Origin: Climacium dendroides
Taxonomy: Eukaryota > Streptophyta > Bryopsida > Hypnales > Climaciaceae
Length of the DNA stretch: 64,000 bases
Direction: 5' to 3'
Assembly: GCA_950106755.1 (NCBI GenBank)
Contig: OX467091.1
Coordinates: 17,253,538-17,317,537, forward strand
Under the pieces are notes generated by a model, which was given only the letters and a program-made list of their open reading frames with translations, was not told where the DNA came from and searched no databases. Positions 1-11,450 of the stretch are shown here, piece by piece. Within the stretch, counting starts at the first letter, position 1; every line of letters starts with the position of its first letter. Both the position numbers and the translations under genes were made by a program.

Positions 1-635
1 CCTCAAGGAATTTTTTAAAAATCACATTCTAAATATTGAGATCATTCCTTGCTAGATTCTTGTGCCAATTTCAATATCATTCCCATCTATTAGGTTCAAC
101 ATTTTCATGTTGAATATTTAATTAAAGTTGAAAAACCAAACTAGTATATGCAAAAAATAAGAATATTCTATGTATAATTTCTTATAATTTTTTTCCTAAA
201 ATTGTAGCAATTATTTTTTAAATTATTTTTTTCCAACCATGATAGCTGGATTCAGTAATTAAATTCACCATAACATTTAGTAGCCTTTAGAGAGGCTGCC
301 TTTCCCTCTCTAGAGGCCTCATTCACAGAAAACATCCCGACGAGAAATTAAAATAAGCTTTAGTACCAGGTACCAAGGTCGTGCCAAAATCAAATAAGAA
401 ATGTTGTGATGATATGAAAAAATTTAAGAATTCTTCAAATTAATTATCAATGTCATTTAATCCTTCGCCTTCCAAAAACAATTTCGATGGTCAAGAGATT
501 GCTTCAATAACATTTGGAGGATTGAAGGTTGGAGATATCATTTTTATATTAAAATTAATTGTCCACCATGAATCTTCAAAGGATATGGGATAATTTGAAA
601 ATGAGAGCTTAGTTGTTCTTTGTCAAAATATAAAA
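1..635. other. AT-rich intergenic DNA, no gene seen
   Basis: No reading frame of useful length and no recognisable domain is visible on either strand. The stretch is AT-rich with many poly-A and poly-T runs, like the rest of the intergenic DNA here. Confidence 0.5.
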
Positions 636-1000
636 ATTATGTTTGATATAGAATTTTAGACCTCATTTAGTCTTAGTAAAATAATGTTTTTCCAAAAACT
701 TTGAACTAACAAAAGTTAGAAAATATATCTAAGTTTCATCTTCAATTTTTTTTTTTATATTTCAAGCCTCCAATCAAAAGTTATAGATAAAATTTAGAGA
801 AGATGTTTGAAAATATAAAAAAAAGTCCTTTCCAACCCCTTTCTAGAATTTGTCTGTAACTTTTGATTGGAGGCTAGAAATCACAAATAGATTTTTGAAG
901 ATGAAACTTAAATAGATTTTCCAACTTCTATTAGTTCAAAGTTTTTTGAAAAAAGTTATTCTACTATGATTAAATGATGTTTGAAACTCTACTTGAAATT
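636..1000. repeat. Long imperfect foldback (hairpin) element
   Basis: The left arm (about 650-800) and right arm (about 845-990) are inverted copies of one another. Matching blocks include CCTCCAATCAAAAGTTA on the left, with its complement around 855-875, and AAAAACTTTGAACTAA, with its complement near 925-950. The arms are about 150 bases with scattered mismatches, around a loop of about 45 bases. It has no coding capacity. It may be a foldback or MITE-type element, and as RNA it would form a long stem. A target-site duplication could not be identified. Confidence 0.6.
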
Positions 1001-1179
1001 AAAAAATTTACTTTAATTTGACTTAACTATAAACATGAGAACTCCTACTAATTTTAATTTATATATCCCACATTGTTTGTTTCACCTTCTACCACTCCAT
1101 ATATATATAAGTAAAGAGCTTATCCAACATAAATAGCTTTTTATCATGAGTGGCTCTATTTAAGGTAAAGCAATCAGAA

Positions 1180-1645
1180 TGAGGAATTTGACATCACCTT
1201 GTTGAAATTTTTCAATTTTTTTCTCACAATAGTACAAGTGTGAGAAACAGCAATTGAGATTATATATTTCTTGCCAAAGTACGAATTTGCTTGGAATTTC
1301 TGAAGTGTTCAGCCCAAAAGAGTCTGTTGACTACTCCATGACCAACAAAATCTGAATCTGTAATGCTCATCTCACTACCTAATGCAGTCACAATATTTTC
1401 TATCATAGAAGGCCAGAAAAGTCAATTTTTACAATGAACTTCACATTGAAAAATGAGAAGTTCCTAATGAAGTCAGTATTCGCTCCATTCCTGTCATGTA
1501 AGACATGCATTGTGGCCCACATCTCACATACTCAAAAAAAACCCACAATGGGTCATTTTCTAGGCGACTGCAATGGGTCATTTGACAGCAATGGGATGTT
1601 TTACCTTACTCATATAAGAGTTGAAGTATTTCATTTCAAACAACT
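1180..1645 (+). repeat. Dispersed repeat family C, copy 1
   Basis: A diverged second copy lies in the same orientation at about 28905-29385. Shared landmarks in the same order are GAGGAATTTGAC or a close variant, TTTTTCAATTTTTTT, GAGAAACAG, GTGTTCA followed by CCCAAAAGAGT, ACCAACAAAATCT, AAAAGTCAATT and TGTTTTACCTT. The short frames inside it are not conserved between copies, so it is treated as noncoding repeat DNA of unknown class. Confidence 0.65.
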
Positions 1646-3529
1646 ATATGTTGTTTTCATAAAAAAATTAAATTAAATTTGAATGTTTTATTGGTATTGA
1701 CCCAGATTGTAGATGCTACCAAGGTACCAACTTTTGTTCTTCATTTGAAATTCGAATGTTTTATTGGTACTGACCCAGTTTGCAGATGCGATCAAGGTAC
1801 CAGCTTTTGCTCTTCATTTCTCAGACACATTTTGACGTATATATTTGTAGTTATTGATTTGATGTGAAATATTCCACATCATTTTGTTTGGGGAGGCAAT
1901 ACAGGTGATTGCTACTGAACATTATGACATGTTGAGGCCACCCTATTTTGTGCATTGTTTTGTGAAAGAAAATTTTCCTCATTAACTTCAACAAAAAATT
2001 TGCTAAAATTAACCCCATTGAAAGGTTGAAGCCTATGACTATGTAGTCAAATTTAAAAAGTCCCTCACTCTATTTCCTCCATTTCTTCATTACTTATAAG
2101 TGAAACTTTCTAAATCTTATTTTCAGTGATTAAATCACATGTCAAATATTTATCATCAGTTTTTTAAAATTTTCTTGTAGTTTTTTTGTAAATTTTTTTT
2201 AGATTATCTAAGAATTTTTGGAATAAATACTGGAAAATATTCATATCAAATACAAATAATGTTTTAAAAAATATATATTTTTTAGAATAAAAGTATATTT
2301 TAGTATATAAAGAATTTCTATATCACTCCACATTGAGAAACATGATTATAGATTTTTCAACTTTGAACTTCACTAAAAATATGTTTATTTTAAAGAATTT
2401 TTCACATGGAGAAGAAATCATGCTTTAGAAGTTTTATTTTGTTGGTTTTGCTAAAAAAAATTGTTTTGAATGTCAAAATCAAGTTTTAAGGGAAAAAGCT
2501 CAAAGTATTGAAATACATTTAATGGTGTACTATTTTTAAAAATAAGCCATGCCATAAAAAAATTAAAAAAATATATATATCTTAAATTGAATACAATCAT
2601 GTAGATATAACATCAATAAAGTTTCACACAAAAAATTGGATGGAAATCATCCATAATTCAATAATTATGCATAAAGACTAATTGATCATCCAAAGGATAC
2701 CAAAATGTCCTTGTTGTCCTTCTAAAGTTAGTTGACTATGGCATAGTTTCAATGAATGACAAGTGTCATTATCAAAATGTTGTGTTTTAGGATCATGTAG
2801 AAGGCCAATGCCCCACCAAATGGGCATATGTTTTGCATCATCTTTCAACTATCTACAATCCCTCTTACTTTTTGAGCATCAACACCCTTGCACACTATAA
2901 ATCAATATACTAAAATTTTGCAAGACTTTTAATCCATAGGGTTTTGTGAGACTTTTCATCCATTTAGGCAATATATCAGATTCATCTAGAGCAAGGGTAT
3001 AGGTACTCTCAATCCTTTAATATATATTCTAATATTGTGGGGTAGAGTTGATGAATTGTCACTAATTGATGAGGATGTTTTAGAAAGCTTTTTAGTTAGG
3101 GACAATCATATTAAAGAGGTCTAAGTGTGTTTCTCACTTTCATAAATTTCAAGTTTGGAAGGGAGATATATGTGCATTCAAAAGGCAAGAGCAATGAGTA
3201 CATATCCCACTCACTCACAAATTTACATGCAAGTATTTAAGATTCTCAAATAAAATATCATAATATTTTGCTAAGCATCCAAGAAGGTGACTACATCCAA
3301 AAGTATCTAAATAAGTATCAAAACATGGTGCGAAGTCTTAAAATATATTTATTAGTTTTTGTTGAGTCTTGCTGCCACAATTAATAAAAGGTTTTAGGAT
3401 CTCTTACCATTAGTGTTTTGAACAATGTATGAATAAATTGTGAACCTTTAAAATGTTGATTATAGGAATTCAACATGATGCTTGTATATTTAGAAGATCT
3501 GTCCAAATGATGCGCAATTTAAGTATAAA
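1646..3529. other. AT-rich intergenic DNA
   Basis: No gene is seen. Around 1680-1800 a segment of about 65 bases beginning GAATGTTTTATTGGTA is duplicated in tandem (near 1681 and near 1755). The remainder is AT-rich sequence without recognisable coding or RNA features. Confidence 0.4.
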
Positions 3530-3765
3530 TTAACTAGTGTGCCTTGTACCATTGCTGCCATCAAAATACAAGTAAAAATAATTTTTTAACTTTAAAATTC
3601 AACATCTTTCACACCATAGGTTCAAATGCCACAAAACAAAGTCCGTGCACCCTTCCTTGCAAGGAACTTTCTGACAACACCAAGAACACGACCTTGGGAT
3701 GTATAGTTCATTAGATCTCAATGTAACAAATAAAAAAGACAACTTAATTTAAAGTATGGATTTTT
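3530..3765 (+). repeat. Dispersed repeat family E, copy 1
   Basis: It matches a tandem pair at about 39705-40205. Shared order: AACTAGTGTGCC, then an A-rich stretch, then ATAGGTTCAAATGCC, then AAACAAAG, then a stretch like CTTTCTGACAACACC, then GGGATGTA. The downstream copies end in AAAC-rich tails. The GGTTCAAATGCC block resembles an RNA polymerase III B box, so a SINE origin is possible, but I see no convincing A box. Confidence 0.55.
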
Positions 3766-3839
3766 GGTAGTTTGCTTTGCAACTAGGTTGCAATTAGGTT
3801 CGCATAACAGAGTCTAAGTAAGCCATGTGAATGTTATTT

Positions 3840-4800
3840 GTGCATCTTGAGTCTAGATTGCTTGCATTATAATCTAAGCAGACAAATTAAAGCAGTGAGG
3901 GTGTCACGTGAGAGCATCCTCAATCCACCCTGTCTGCAAGCACTAGAACAAATTCCATGTAGGTTATAAAAAAGCAACAAAAACCTGCCCCAATGCTAAC
4001 TACACCTCCTACATTACTATCACGGACTCAGAACTTCTTGGCTCCTACACAACAAAAATTGATCCTTTGTTGTGCCCTCCAAACTCCTCTGCACTTCTTG
4101 ATCAACACTAATAATGGCGATAATTTGTCTTAAGGTAAGAGCACCCAATGGCATCAATGTACCCAAGAGCCTGCTAGTCATTTCTACATACTATAGTTAT
4201 TTCGAAACTTGAATGGAGACAAACTGTATATAGCTTATTTTTGTTGACCTGAATAATAAGTTATCTGTAGCCGACCTACATTTACATTCTAGAATCATTA
4301 CCTTACCTAGAAAATGATGCCATTGGGTACACTGACACCATTGGGTGCTCCTCCCTTTGCCAGCGCAGCAGTGGTCAAGCAACTCGTGCTTCACCTCCAC
4401 CACCACATCAAGGAACTCCCTGCCACCGCTCTGTCCAAGAGCAAGAGCCAGATTGTCGTTGCATTGAGGCGCCTGAGACCAGGAAAAACAGAAAACAAAA
4501 CCACAGTGGAAAAGAAAGGGAATGGGAATGGGAATAGAAACTGCATGTGCCGTTGCAGTGTCGTTTTCCAGGTGTAGCATTGAGAGCAGGCTCTCTAAGC
4601 TTACAAGGCTCTGAATCTCGACTGCTTGTAACTTATTGTGATCCAGGCAGACAAATTGAAGGAGTCCGTCAGCGGTGTCGTGCAAAGGCTTCGTAATCTA
4701 GCATTTGTAATTTGGTATTGAAATCCAGGCAGACAAACAGAATTGAAGAAGTCAGGACGGAGTGCCGTGTTAAGTACTGTTAAAAGTTTCTGAATCCACA
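3840..4800. other. GC-richer block with short frames; strand and function unresolved
   Basis: This block is visibly less AT-rich than its surroundings and holds overlapping open frames on both strands. On the plus strand 4314-4577 begins with ATG and would encode 87 residues, with segments such as VKQLVLHLHHHIKELP and SKSKSQIVVALRRLRP. On the minus strand a frame with good splice-like borders (an AG near 4474, a GT near 4308) encodes NDNLALALGQSGGREF. I recognise neither product. A short unit containing CAGGCAGACAAA or a variant recurs near 3880, 4655 and 4728, so part of the block is repetitive. It may be a small exon, a gene relic or a noncoding transcript. Confidence 0.25.
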
Positions 4801-4934
4801 CCGGTATTGGCTACATCTGAGCTGACTGAGTGTCGTTCATTCTTTTCCCCTGCAATTGCTGTAGAGTACCGGCATACTCTGTACCGCTCACCGCCCAACG
4901 CTTACCGCCCAAGCGGACCCAAAGTGTCACCTCA

Positions 4935-5560
4935 CATAGTTGCAAGCTCAATTCAAAGTGCTGTAACTTTTGCATCCAATGTTGGAATTCAATAAGTCTT
5001 GTTGAAAATTTTGTGTTCTTTTTTCTAGTTTGTGTGGTAAAATTTTCAGATCGATCTAAGATGCAATGATTTTTTGTAAGCTAATTGAAGTTCAGTAGTT
5101 CAATTGGAGTTCACCAAACTGCATTTGATGGCTGCATCTTTGGGGGCTTGTATCTCCTTCATCCAATGTTTGTTTTTGATAACATATGTTGCATTGTGTT
5201 CCCCTTAAAGATTAGTTATTGTGGGAAAAAATTTCATGTCAATCCAAGTTGTTTTGAATGTTTGGGAGCAATTCGAAGTTCAAAATCTTGAGGTTTGTGG
5301 ATTACAATGAACTTTGGTGGCTTGTTTCTTCTTCATACAATGTTTGTTTTCAATAAATTATTTTGCTATAGTTGTGCATATTAGGCTTGTTTGTGTATAA
5401 AATTTCACATCAATACAAGAAGTTATGAGTGATTGAGAAGCATTTAGTAGAAAGAGGTTCAACCTCAAATGTGTTTTTTTGGCAACTTTTTTTTGCTATT
5501 TTTCTATTATTTCAAAGCCATTTTGCAAACTCATGAGTCAATTCAATAATATTTTTTTTC
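4935..5560 (+). repeat. Dispersed repeat family B, copy 1
   Basis: It is related to 62340-63165 and, in its second half, to 59615-60235, all on the same strand. Landmarks shared with the 62-kb copy include TTTTGCAT, CTAGTTTGTG, TTTTTTGTAAGCTAATTGAA, GCATTTGATGGCTGCA, CTCCTTCATCCAATGTTTG, GGATTACAA and GAACTTTGGTGGCTTGTTTC. The short frames found here are not maintained in the other copies, so this is noncoding repeat DNA of unknown class. Confidence 0.7.
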
Positions 5561-5844
5561 ACTAATGTGTTTGTAAGTTGATTTTAAATCATTTTATCAT
5601 TAATTTGACGGTCATTTTAATGCCTAAATCTTATTATGTTCAAATATGACAATGTACATGTAGAATATATAGCCATCTTGCCACTTTTCTAACATGTAGA
5701 AGGATTAGAACAATAATGATCTAAACTAGAAGTGCCATGTGTCATTGGATTCGTCTCACCATGAAAACTAACTTCTACAACTATTGTATACGTCAATTTA
5801 TGTACCTTATATATCAAATATACAAAAAGAAACCATGCTACAAC

Positions 5845-6050
5845 CCAAATTGGACTTCATAGACCTTTGTAGTTAATGAAAAGATTTTGTAGAAAGAAGT
5901 TCTACCAACTATTACTTTATATGGATGTAAATTTGGTTGAGGGAAGTTCTATCCAAATTGGACTTCAATGGGTTAATGAAGAGATTTTGTAGTGAGAAGT
6001 TCTACTAAAATATACATGGACGTATATTTTGTTAAAGGAAGTTTTACTTA
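5845..6050 (+). repeat. Imperfect tandem duplication of about 110 bp
   Basis: Two adjacent copies share CAAATTGGACTTCA, then TTAATGAA, AGATTTTGTAG, AGAAGTTCTAC, and then a segment ending in GGAAGTT. The second copy starts near 5957. No reading frame spans it. Confidence 0.55.
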
Positions 6051-6479
6051 TTGTCCATTTATATGAAAATAAGAAAGAACAAATAGATCACATGCAAAAA
6101 AATTAGAAGAAAGTCTATTGTTTTAGAAGAAAGTATGTTGTTTCACATTCTATAGTAAATTTCTATTGTCATCTTAATAGCTATGATGTGACTCTTCAAG
6201 TGGCCTAGGATTAAAATATCTTTCATTTTGAGGACTCAAATAATACTTTTACTTTGGTGTTGAATGTGTTATATAAGATCTTTGTAATTCTTATGATGAA
6301 ATCTATTACATTTGTTAACATTCAATGTATTAAATTAACACTCAGAAGAACAACACCAACCACTAAGATAATAAAATTATCAAATTTTTGCATGAACAAG
6401 TGCATTCTTCATTTCTATAGATTCTCAAAAAGTCATTCATTAGACACTTTTATGTCCATCACAATGTTTCATTGTTAAA

Positions 6480-7660
6480 ATGAATTCTCATGCACTCATA
6501 TCCAAATACCCAAAAGAAGAGTGTTTTGTCCTACTTTGAAACTCGGTTCCCCAAATGCTCTTTAGTGCAATGCATAATTTGCACTGCAACGTGCCATTTG
6601 CTAATATACCAGAAACAGAATCTCAACAATGAATCTTACAAACAAAATTCGCAATCTAACCACCTCTTCTCGACAGAAGCGGTTGAGGGTTTACGAATAC
6701 TATTTCAATGAATCAACAACCGAGCCTTATAAAGAAACTAAAAAACTGAAATACTACAATCAGACCTCGTTATGATCACATTCTCTAACATCATATCCTC
6801 CCGCCAAACTCTTGGAAAGAGGTGCAAAGTTCAAAACCTATTCCATTCTTTCACAATCACACTCGATGATCTCACAAGAAGTTCCATATTGATGTGAGTT
6901 CAACAAGTATGAAAAAGAATTCTGGTCCACCTTTGAGACTACTGCAACCCTAAGTATTTCTCCAATGTCACGATTACGTCAAACACCATAATTGATTGTT
7001 ACAACAGGAACCATCAGAACCCTTGCAAATCCCCTTGGGTGATAAAATAATGATCAATGGGTAACAAATAAAACTTCAAAACACAATGAATCCCTCCATG
7101 ATTACTTCAGATTCCTCTATTTGCGAATGTTGAAGATAATTTTGAAATTAAACGGTAGTAGTCAACCACCACCACCCATACCAACAGTGAGAATGTAACT
7201 TGCTCCAAAAGCAAGATCTCAACCACTAATCACAACCCTTGATTTCTGAAACTCCTAAAATACAAGAGGGCATAATCCTAACCTTGATGAAGACAAAATC
7301 CTCGTTTGAAAGCCTAATGCTACAAACCCCCATTAATAATCACGTGCATTTTTGCACCGAAGCTATGACAATAAAGAGGTCCGCGTGTGTAAAAATTCCC
7401 CAATCAACTCACACTCAAAAACATAGATAGTTGGTGGAAACCATTCTCCAAGAAGTGTCAAACCTTGCAACACCTGCTCCGCAATTTGCAGGTTTGGGCA
7501 CTCCACGATTCTTTCTTCAAAGCACTAACCCTCTCGGAGCTTTGGAGCCAACTTCTAAAACCACCGTCTTCCGCAGGGCAGCTTCCCCTACCAGAAGCGA
7601 CGTCGAGCTCCAATGTAAAGGACACCTAGAAGTGCCACTTAATCGAATTTTCAGATGATG
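6480..7660 (-). other. Possible decayed LTR-retrotransposon end
   Basis: This block of about 1.2 kb is less AT-rich than its flanks. Read on the minus strand it shows a TATA-like motif (TTTATAAGG), then GATTCATTGAAATAG, and later TTTCTGGTATATTAGC near 6612. The last resembles a degraded initiator-methionine primer-binding site of the kind that follows plant 5' LTRs. No second LTR, target duplication or gag-pol frame is visible. This is a weak inference; a noncoding transcript or gene remnant is equally possible. Confidence 0.25.
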
Positions 7661-7894
7661 CACATCCATATAATCAATGTGTACCTCCTAGTGTTGAAGA
7701 AGCAATTTTTAGAATGTCAACCAATAAAACTTTGAACCTTCATAACTATTGCATACAGTATCCAAATAACATATTCTATGGTGCATTAAAATCCAAACAT
7801 TTGCCAAGAAGAATGTATAAAAGCTGACCTAATCACAAAACATACCTACTCATATATGAAGCTACAACAGAAACATTGCCCTACCTTGTCATGG

Positions 7895-9707
7895 TCAAGC
7901 TTCCGGGAGTTTCATATCATTCATCCGCCACAGATACCACGATGCAAGAGTGCGATAGGGTCGCCACAACAGGGCGAGCTCCTGCATCTTCACCGCGGAC
8001 GGCTGCTCCTTCAGCTGGAACAGTTTCTGGAAGCCCTTGCGGATGCCCAAGTCGCCCACGGGAAGCACGTCCGGCTTGTGCAAGTGGAAGATCATGAACA
8101 TGTGCGCCGACCAGACGCCGATCCCCTTCACCGCCGTCAACGCCGTGACCAGATCGTCCTCGCTCATCACCGCCAGCTTCTCATCGGTCAGGAAGCCCGA
8201 GGAGAATTTGTCCGCTAAGTCGTGGAGGTAGATGGACTTCCGCCCTGAGATCCCCGCTGCACGCAACTCCTCCGCCGACAGGCCCGCGATCACCGTGGGG
8301 GTCATGCCCTCCGGACCCTGCATTGGCCGCATGAGTCAGCCAAATCACAAATGTAGACTGATCCACGCAGATGAAGCTAATTTTTGGTCTACAATTTCAG
8401 ACGGTTAATATGATCGAGTCTATAATGAATGGATTCAACGGAGGATGCATATGTTGCGAGTGGATACTGAAGGATTGAACTAGTGCCCCTCTCTCCCAAT
8501 AGGATAACGGAACTCTATTGAATTAATCTTTAAGTTCTGAACCATCCCTCCTATTGTTCATCAATATCATATTTAGGATTCTCAAAGTTTCGGAGTTGTT
8601 ATTGGTCAATAACAAGTTCAGCCACTATCACTTTCAATGCCATTCCTCACGGTCATTATAATTCAGATGTTGAGGAATTGATGATGAAAAAGAGTGTGGT
8701 TGGTTGAATTTGCTATTGACCAATCACAACATTCAACAAAATATAAACTTTGAGGTTTCCAATGCAACTTTCCATATGGAACAATGACCCAAACGGATCT
8801 AATTATCCGAGATAATGAACAGCACGAATAATGATGCACTACTTGATGTTCACTTCAACAATTTCACTTCAACATTTCCTGGCAGGGTGTCATGGGAAAC
8901 AAGTTTCACGTTGCCAGCTTCAGTGTACTGCCCCTTCGACAAATGCATTCACCATTGCAGACATTCACTCGCAAATACATCCCCATTCACCGACATCTAA
9001 AAAGCCACTATTCCAGCAACAAAACAGACATGCGTTCGAGAATGCGGTCCTTCAAAATTAGGTCAAATCCTATTTCGAACGTGTCACAAGGAGAGAAACA
9101 GAGGAATGCGCAACAATACCCCGCACAGATCAATGAGACGCCCATAAATTGTGCTCGCCGCTTTCCCAGCGAGTTGCTGGTACACAATTGCTCTCGCTAG
9201 AGCTGAAAACCCGCTCCCCTTGTGCTCCCAAACAGGCGCAGACCCTTGCGCTTCAATAATCCGCTTCAACTTCTCATCCGCCGCCACCAGATGCTTCGTC
9301 GCCTCCGCGAGTGCTCCCGCCGTCGACAAGCTCACAGTCCACGACTCCACCACCTTCGTTGTAACCCCATCGTCTGCCACTTCTGTTTTCGTCACAAGCT
9401 TGCTCTTCGTACTCACAGTCTTCCTCGGCTTCTTCCCCTGTTTCACAACCGCAACAGTGCTTTCCTCCACAACAGACTCTCTCACCGCCTCTCGTTTTCC
9501 CGTTGGTTTGCTCTTCTCGGGATCCACAATTTCCGCCGTCTTCTTCTTCTTCGCCTTGTAAGTGATCTTGGCGTCGACCAGCTTGGGATTTGGTTGGGAA
9601 GAAAGGGAAGCTTTAGTAGAGTGAGATCGCAAGACGCGACCAAGAGCCGCTTCGCCGTTCGCCATCATTCCGACGCCTGGCAACTTCATGGATTCCAAAC
9701 TCGCCAT
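7895..9707 (-). CDS. DNA-3-methyladenine glycosylase, HhH-GPD superfamily (two exons)
   Basis: This is a base-excision repair enzyme that removes alkylated bases such as 3-methyladenine from DNA, expected in the nucleus. Exon 1 is 9707-9120 and exon 2 is 8317-7895. They are joined across an 802-bp intron (donor GTATTG, acceptor AATGCAG) in phase 0, giving about 336 residues. ATG at 9707 is the first in-frame ATG. Residues 1-130 are basic and low in complexity, with KAKKKK and GKKPRK stretches likely to be nuclear-localisation signals. The glycosylase fold follows: VYQQLAGKAASTIYGRL near 175-190, then the helix-hairpin-helix VKGIGVWSAHMF near 259-270, then LPVGDLGIRKG. In that last motif Asp285 matches the family's catalytic aspartate. 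The C-terminal WRPYRTLASWYLWR is also typical. All key motifs are intact, so the gene looks functional. The family assignment is firm; the exact substrate range is inferred. Confidence 0.93.
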
Positions 9708-10309
9708 AGCTCGATAAACATCGCCATTTCGTGGCGAATTGGGGAGTATTTCATGTTCAAAAAATGAAGGGAAGTGAAGGTGCAGGGGAAAGAGAGGGAA
9801 GGTTCAGGGAATACAGACTCCCGCCGGTGCAGACGGAGCTTCAGGGTGAAGATTCAAGAGCAAGTTGCGGACAAGTGCCGACAGTGGGAATGGGAAAGTC
9901 GGGACCAATGGTGCAATTACAGGAAAGCGCACCTATTCCCGACCCTTTCAGAAATTCGCCCTTCTTCTAGAGTCAGAATTTGGATTAATTTGTGTTCACT
10001 GGCCTTTTGGAGAAAAACTCAGTTGGAAAAAAAATTATCAAAAAATTATTTGTATGTATTTTTTTTTATGAATGTTTGAAGTGAAAGGGTAGTACATTTG
10101 TTATCTATTAGTGTCCCTAAATATGTACTAAAATTGTTCTTCAAAATGTAGGAATCTAAAGGGTGAGAGTCCATCAATATCTCAAAAAGTGAGTAAACTT
10201 CATTGGAATTGAATTATGAGCAACTTGGTTTTGGGTCAAAGAGTAGGGCGTGAGAATAGGGCTTCAGAAGTGGTATGTTAACCCCTAATTTCCCAAAATC
10301 CCTTCAAAT
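9708..10309. other. Upstream flank of the glycosylase gene
   Basis: Roughly the first 250 bases are GC-richer, consistent with a 5' leader and promoter for the minus-strand glycosylase gene. Beyond about 9970 the sequence turns AT-rich. Plus-strand frames here overlap each other and resemble no known protein. Confidence 0.4.
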
Positions 10310-11040
10310 AGGCTCATGTGACTTTAATTTTTGATACAATTTTTTGAAGTTTTTTATGAAGACAAAAAAATACATTAGTTGTATGCAAATAGAATTCCAA
10401 TTTTAATTAGCGCAAAGGAGAAAATTATACCATCCTAAGCCCAAAATGCAATTCACTAGGCAAAAGAAAATTGAATTTTTTTTCCATAGATTATATCTTC
10501 ATTCATATGGAAAGCTTTGATTCATTACATTTAGATTAGTGATGTGAAAATTGTATAACCTTTTGTTTTACAAACATTCATTGCATTTTCTTGAAAAAAT
10601 AACTTATTTTATTCATTTTGAATTCAATTTTCATAATACTCGAAAAACAAAAGTTCTACAAAGTATAGTTCGTTTGCTAGAATAATCTCATAGTTGAAAT
10701 CTATGTGTTTAATTTCCATCCATATTAACAATTTAGATTTTCCTTCTATCTTGTACTTACTTCTATCTAATAATTTTTTAAAGAATGAAAACCAAGTTTG
10801 ATTTTCTTGAAACTTTTTTCTCAAACTTTCAACTCAATTCTTCAATATAATTCTTTAATTCAAACTTTGTAGTATAAAGATTTTAAGCTAAGAAGATTCA
10901 AAGTCTTGCAATCTAATCACACGAGGGGTAAAAAAACCCATTTCCTTCACTTTTAATGAAAATCTTTTGTAATCTACACATGCAAAGTTTTTGAAATTTC
11001 TTCAACACATCCTCACACAACAGTAGTCTACTCCAAGATC
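10310..11040 (+). repeat. Dispersed repeat family A, copy 1
   Basis: This is one of at least four copies in the window (others at about 38090-38960, 40425-41250 and, inverted, 60310-61140). Conserved order: GGCTCATGTGA, then TTGATTCATT, GATTAGTGATG, TTCTTGAAAAAATAA, AACAATTTAG, CTTACTTCTA, TAATAATTTTTTAA, CTCAACTCAATT, AAGATTCAAAG. It has no coding capacity. Its middle part also resembles the arms of the foldback at 56288-57043. Confidence 0.7.
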
Positions 11041-11128
11041 CCATGGTAAGATACCTAAAAGAAAAAAAGTCAAACTTTTTTGTTCTTTACAATAGAGATG
11101 GAAATTTTGAGTAATAACGATGCTAGAA

Positions 11129-11212
11129 TGTGAACTTGGAAATGTGAGCTTGGAAATGTGAGCCTAGAAATGTGAGCCTGGAAATGTGAGCCTGGAAATG
11201 TGAGCCTATAAG
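11129..11212 (+). repeat. Minisatellite, six 14-bp units
   Basis: Six adjacent units with consensus TGTGAGCCTGGAAA run from 11129 to 11212. Units 4 and 5 are identical and the others differ by one to five bases. No reading frame uses it. Confidence 0.9.
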
Positions 11213-11234
11213 TGTGGAGTGTGGAATGCAGAGC

Positions 11235-11450
11235 CTAGGTATAAGAAGGTACTCTACAACTATTGAAGGTGCCTATAATATAAGTACCCTACAATCGTAG
11301 AAGGTGCTTATAATATAGATACCTATAATATAAATGTCTTATTTAACCATAGAAAGTGTTTATAATATAGACATCTATAATATAAATGTTCTATAACCAT
11401 GGAAGGTGCCTATACCATAAGTATCCATAATATAAAAACTTAGGCTTCTA
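11235..11450 (+). repeat. Degenerate tandem array with TATAATATA cores
   Basis: Units contain GAAGGTGCCTATAATATA or variants, followed by a TACCCTACAA-like or TGTTCTATAA-like linker with a period of roughly 45-60 bases. About four diverged units are visible immediately after the 14-bp minisatellite. Confidence 0.55.

Noticed and set aside
9222..9767. Plus-strand frame of 181 codons, rich in arginine, leucine and histidine
   Set aside because: It lies opposite exon 1 of the glycosylase gene, whose reading frame carries real domain motifs.
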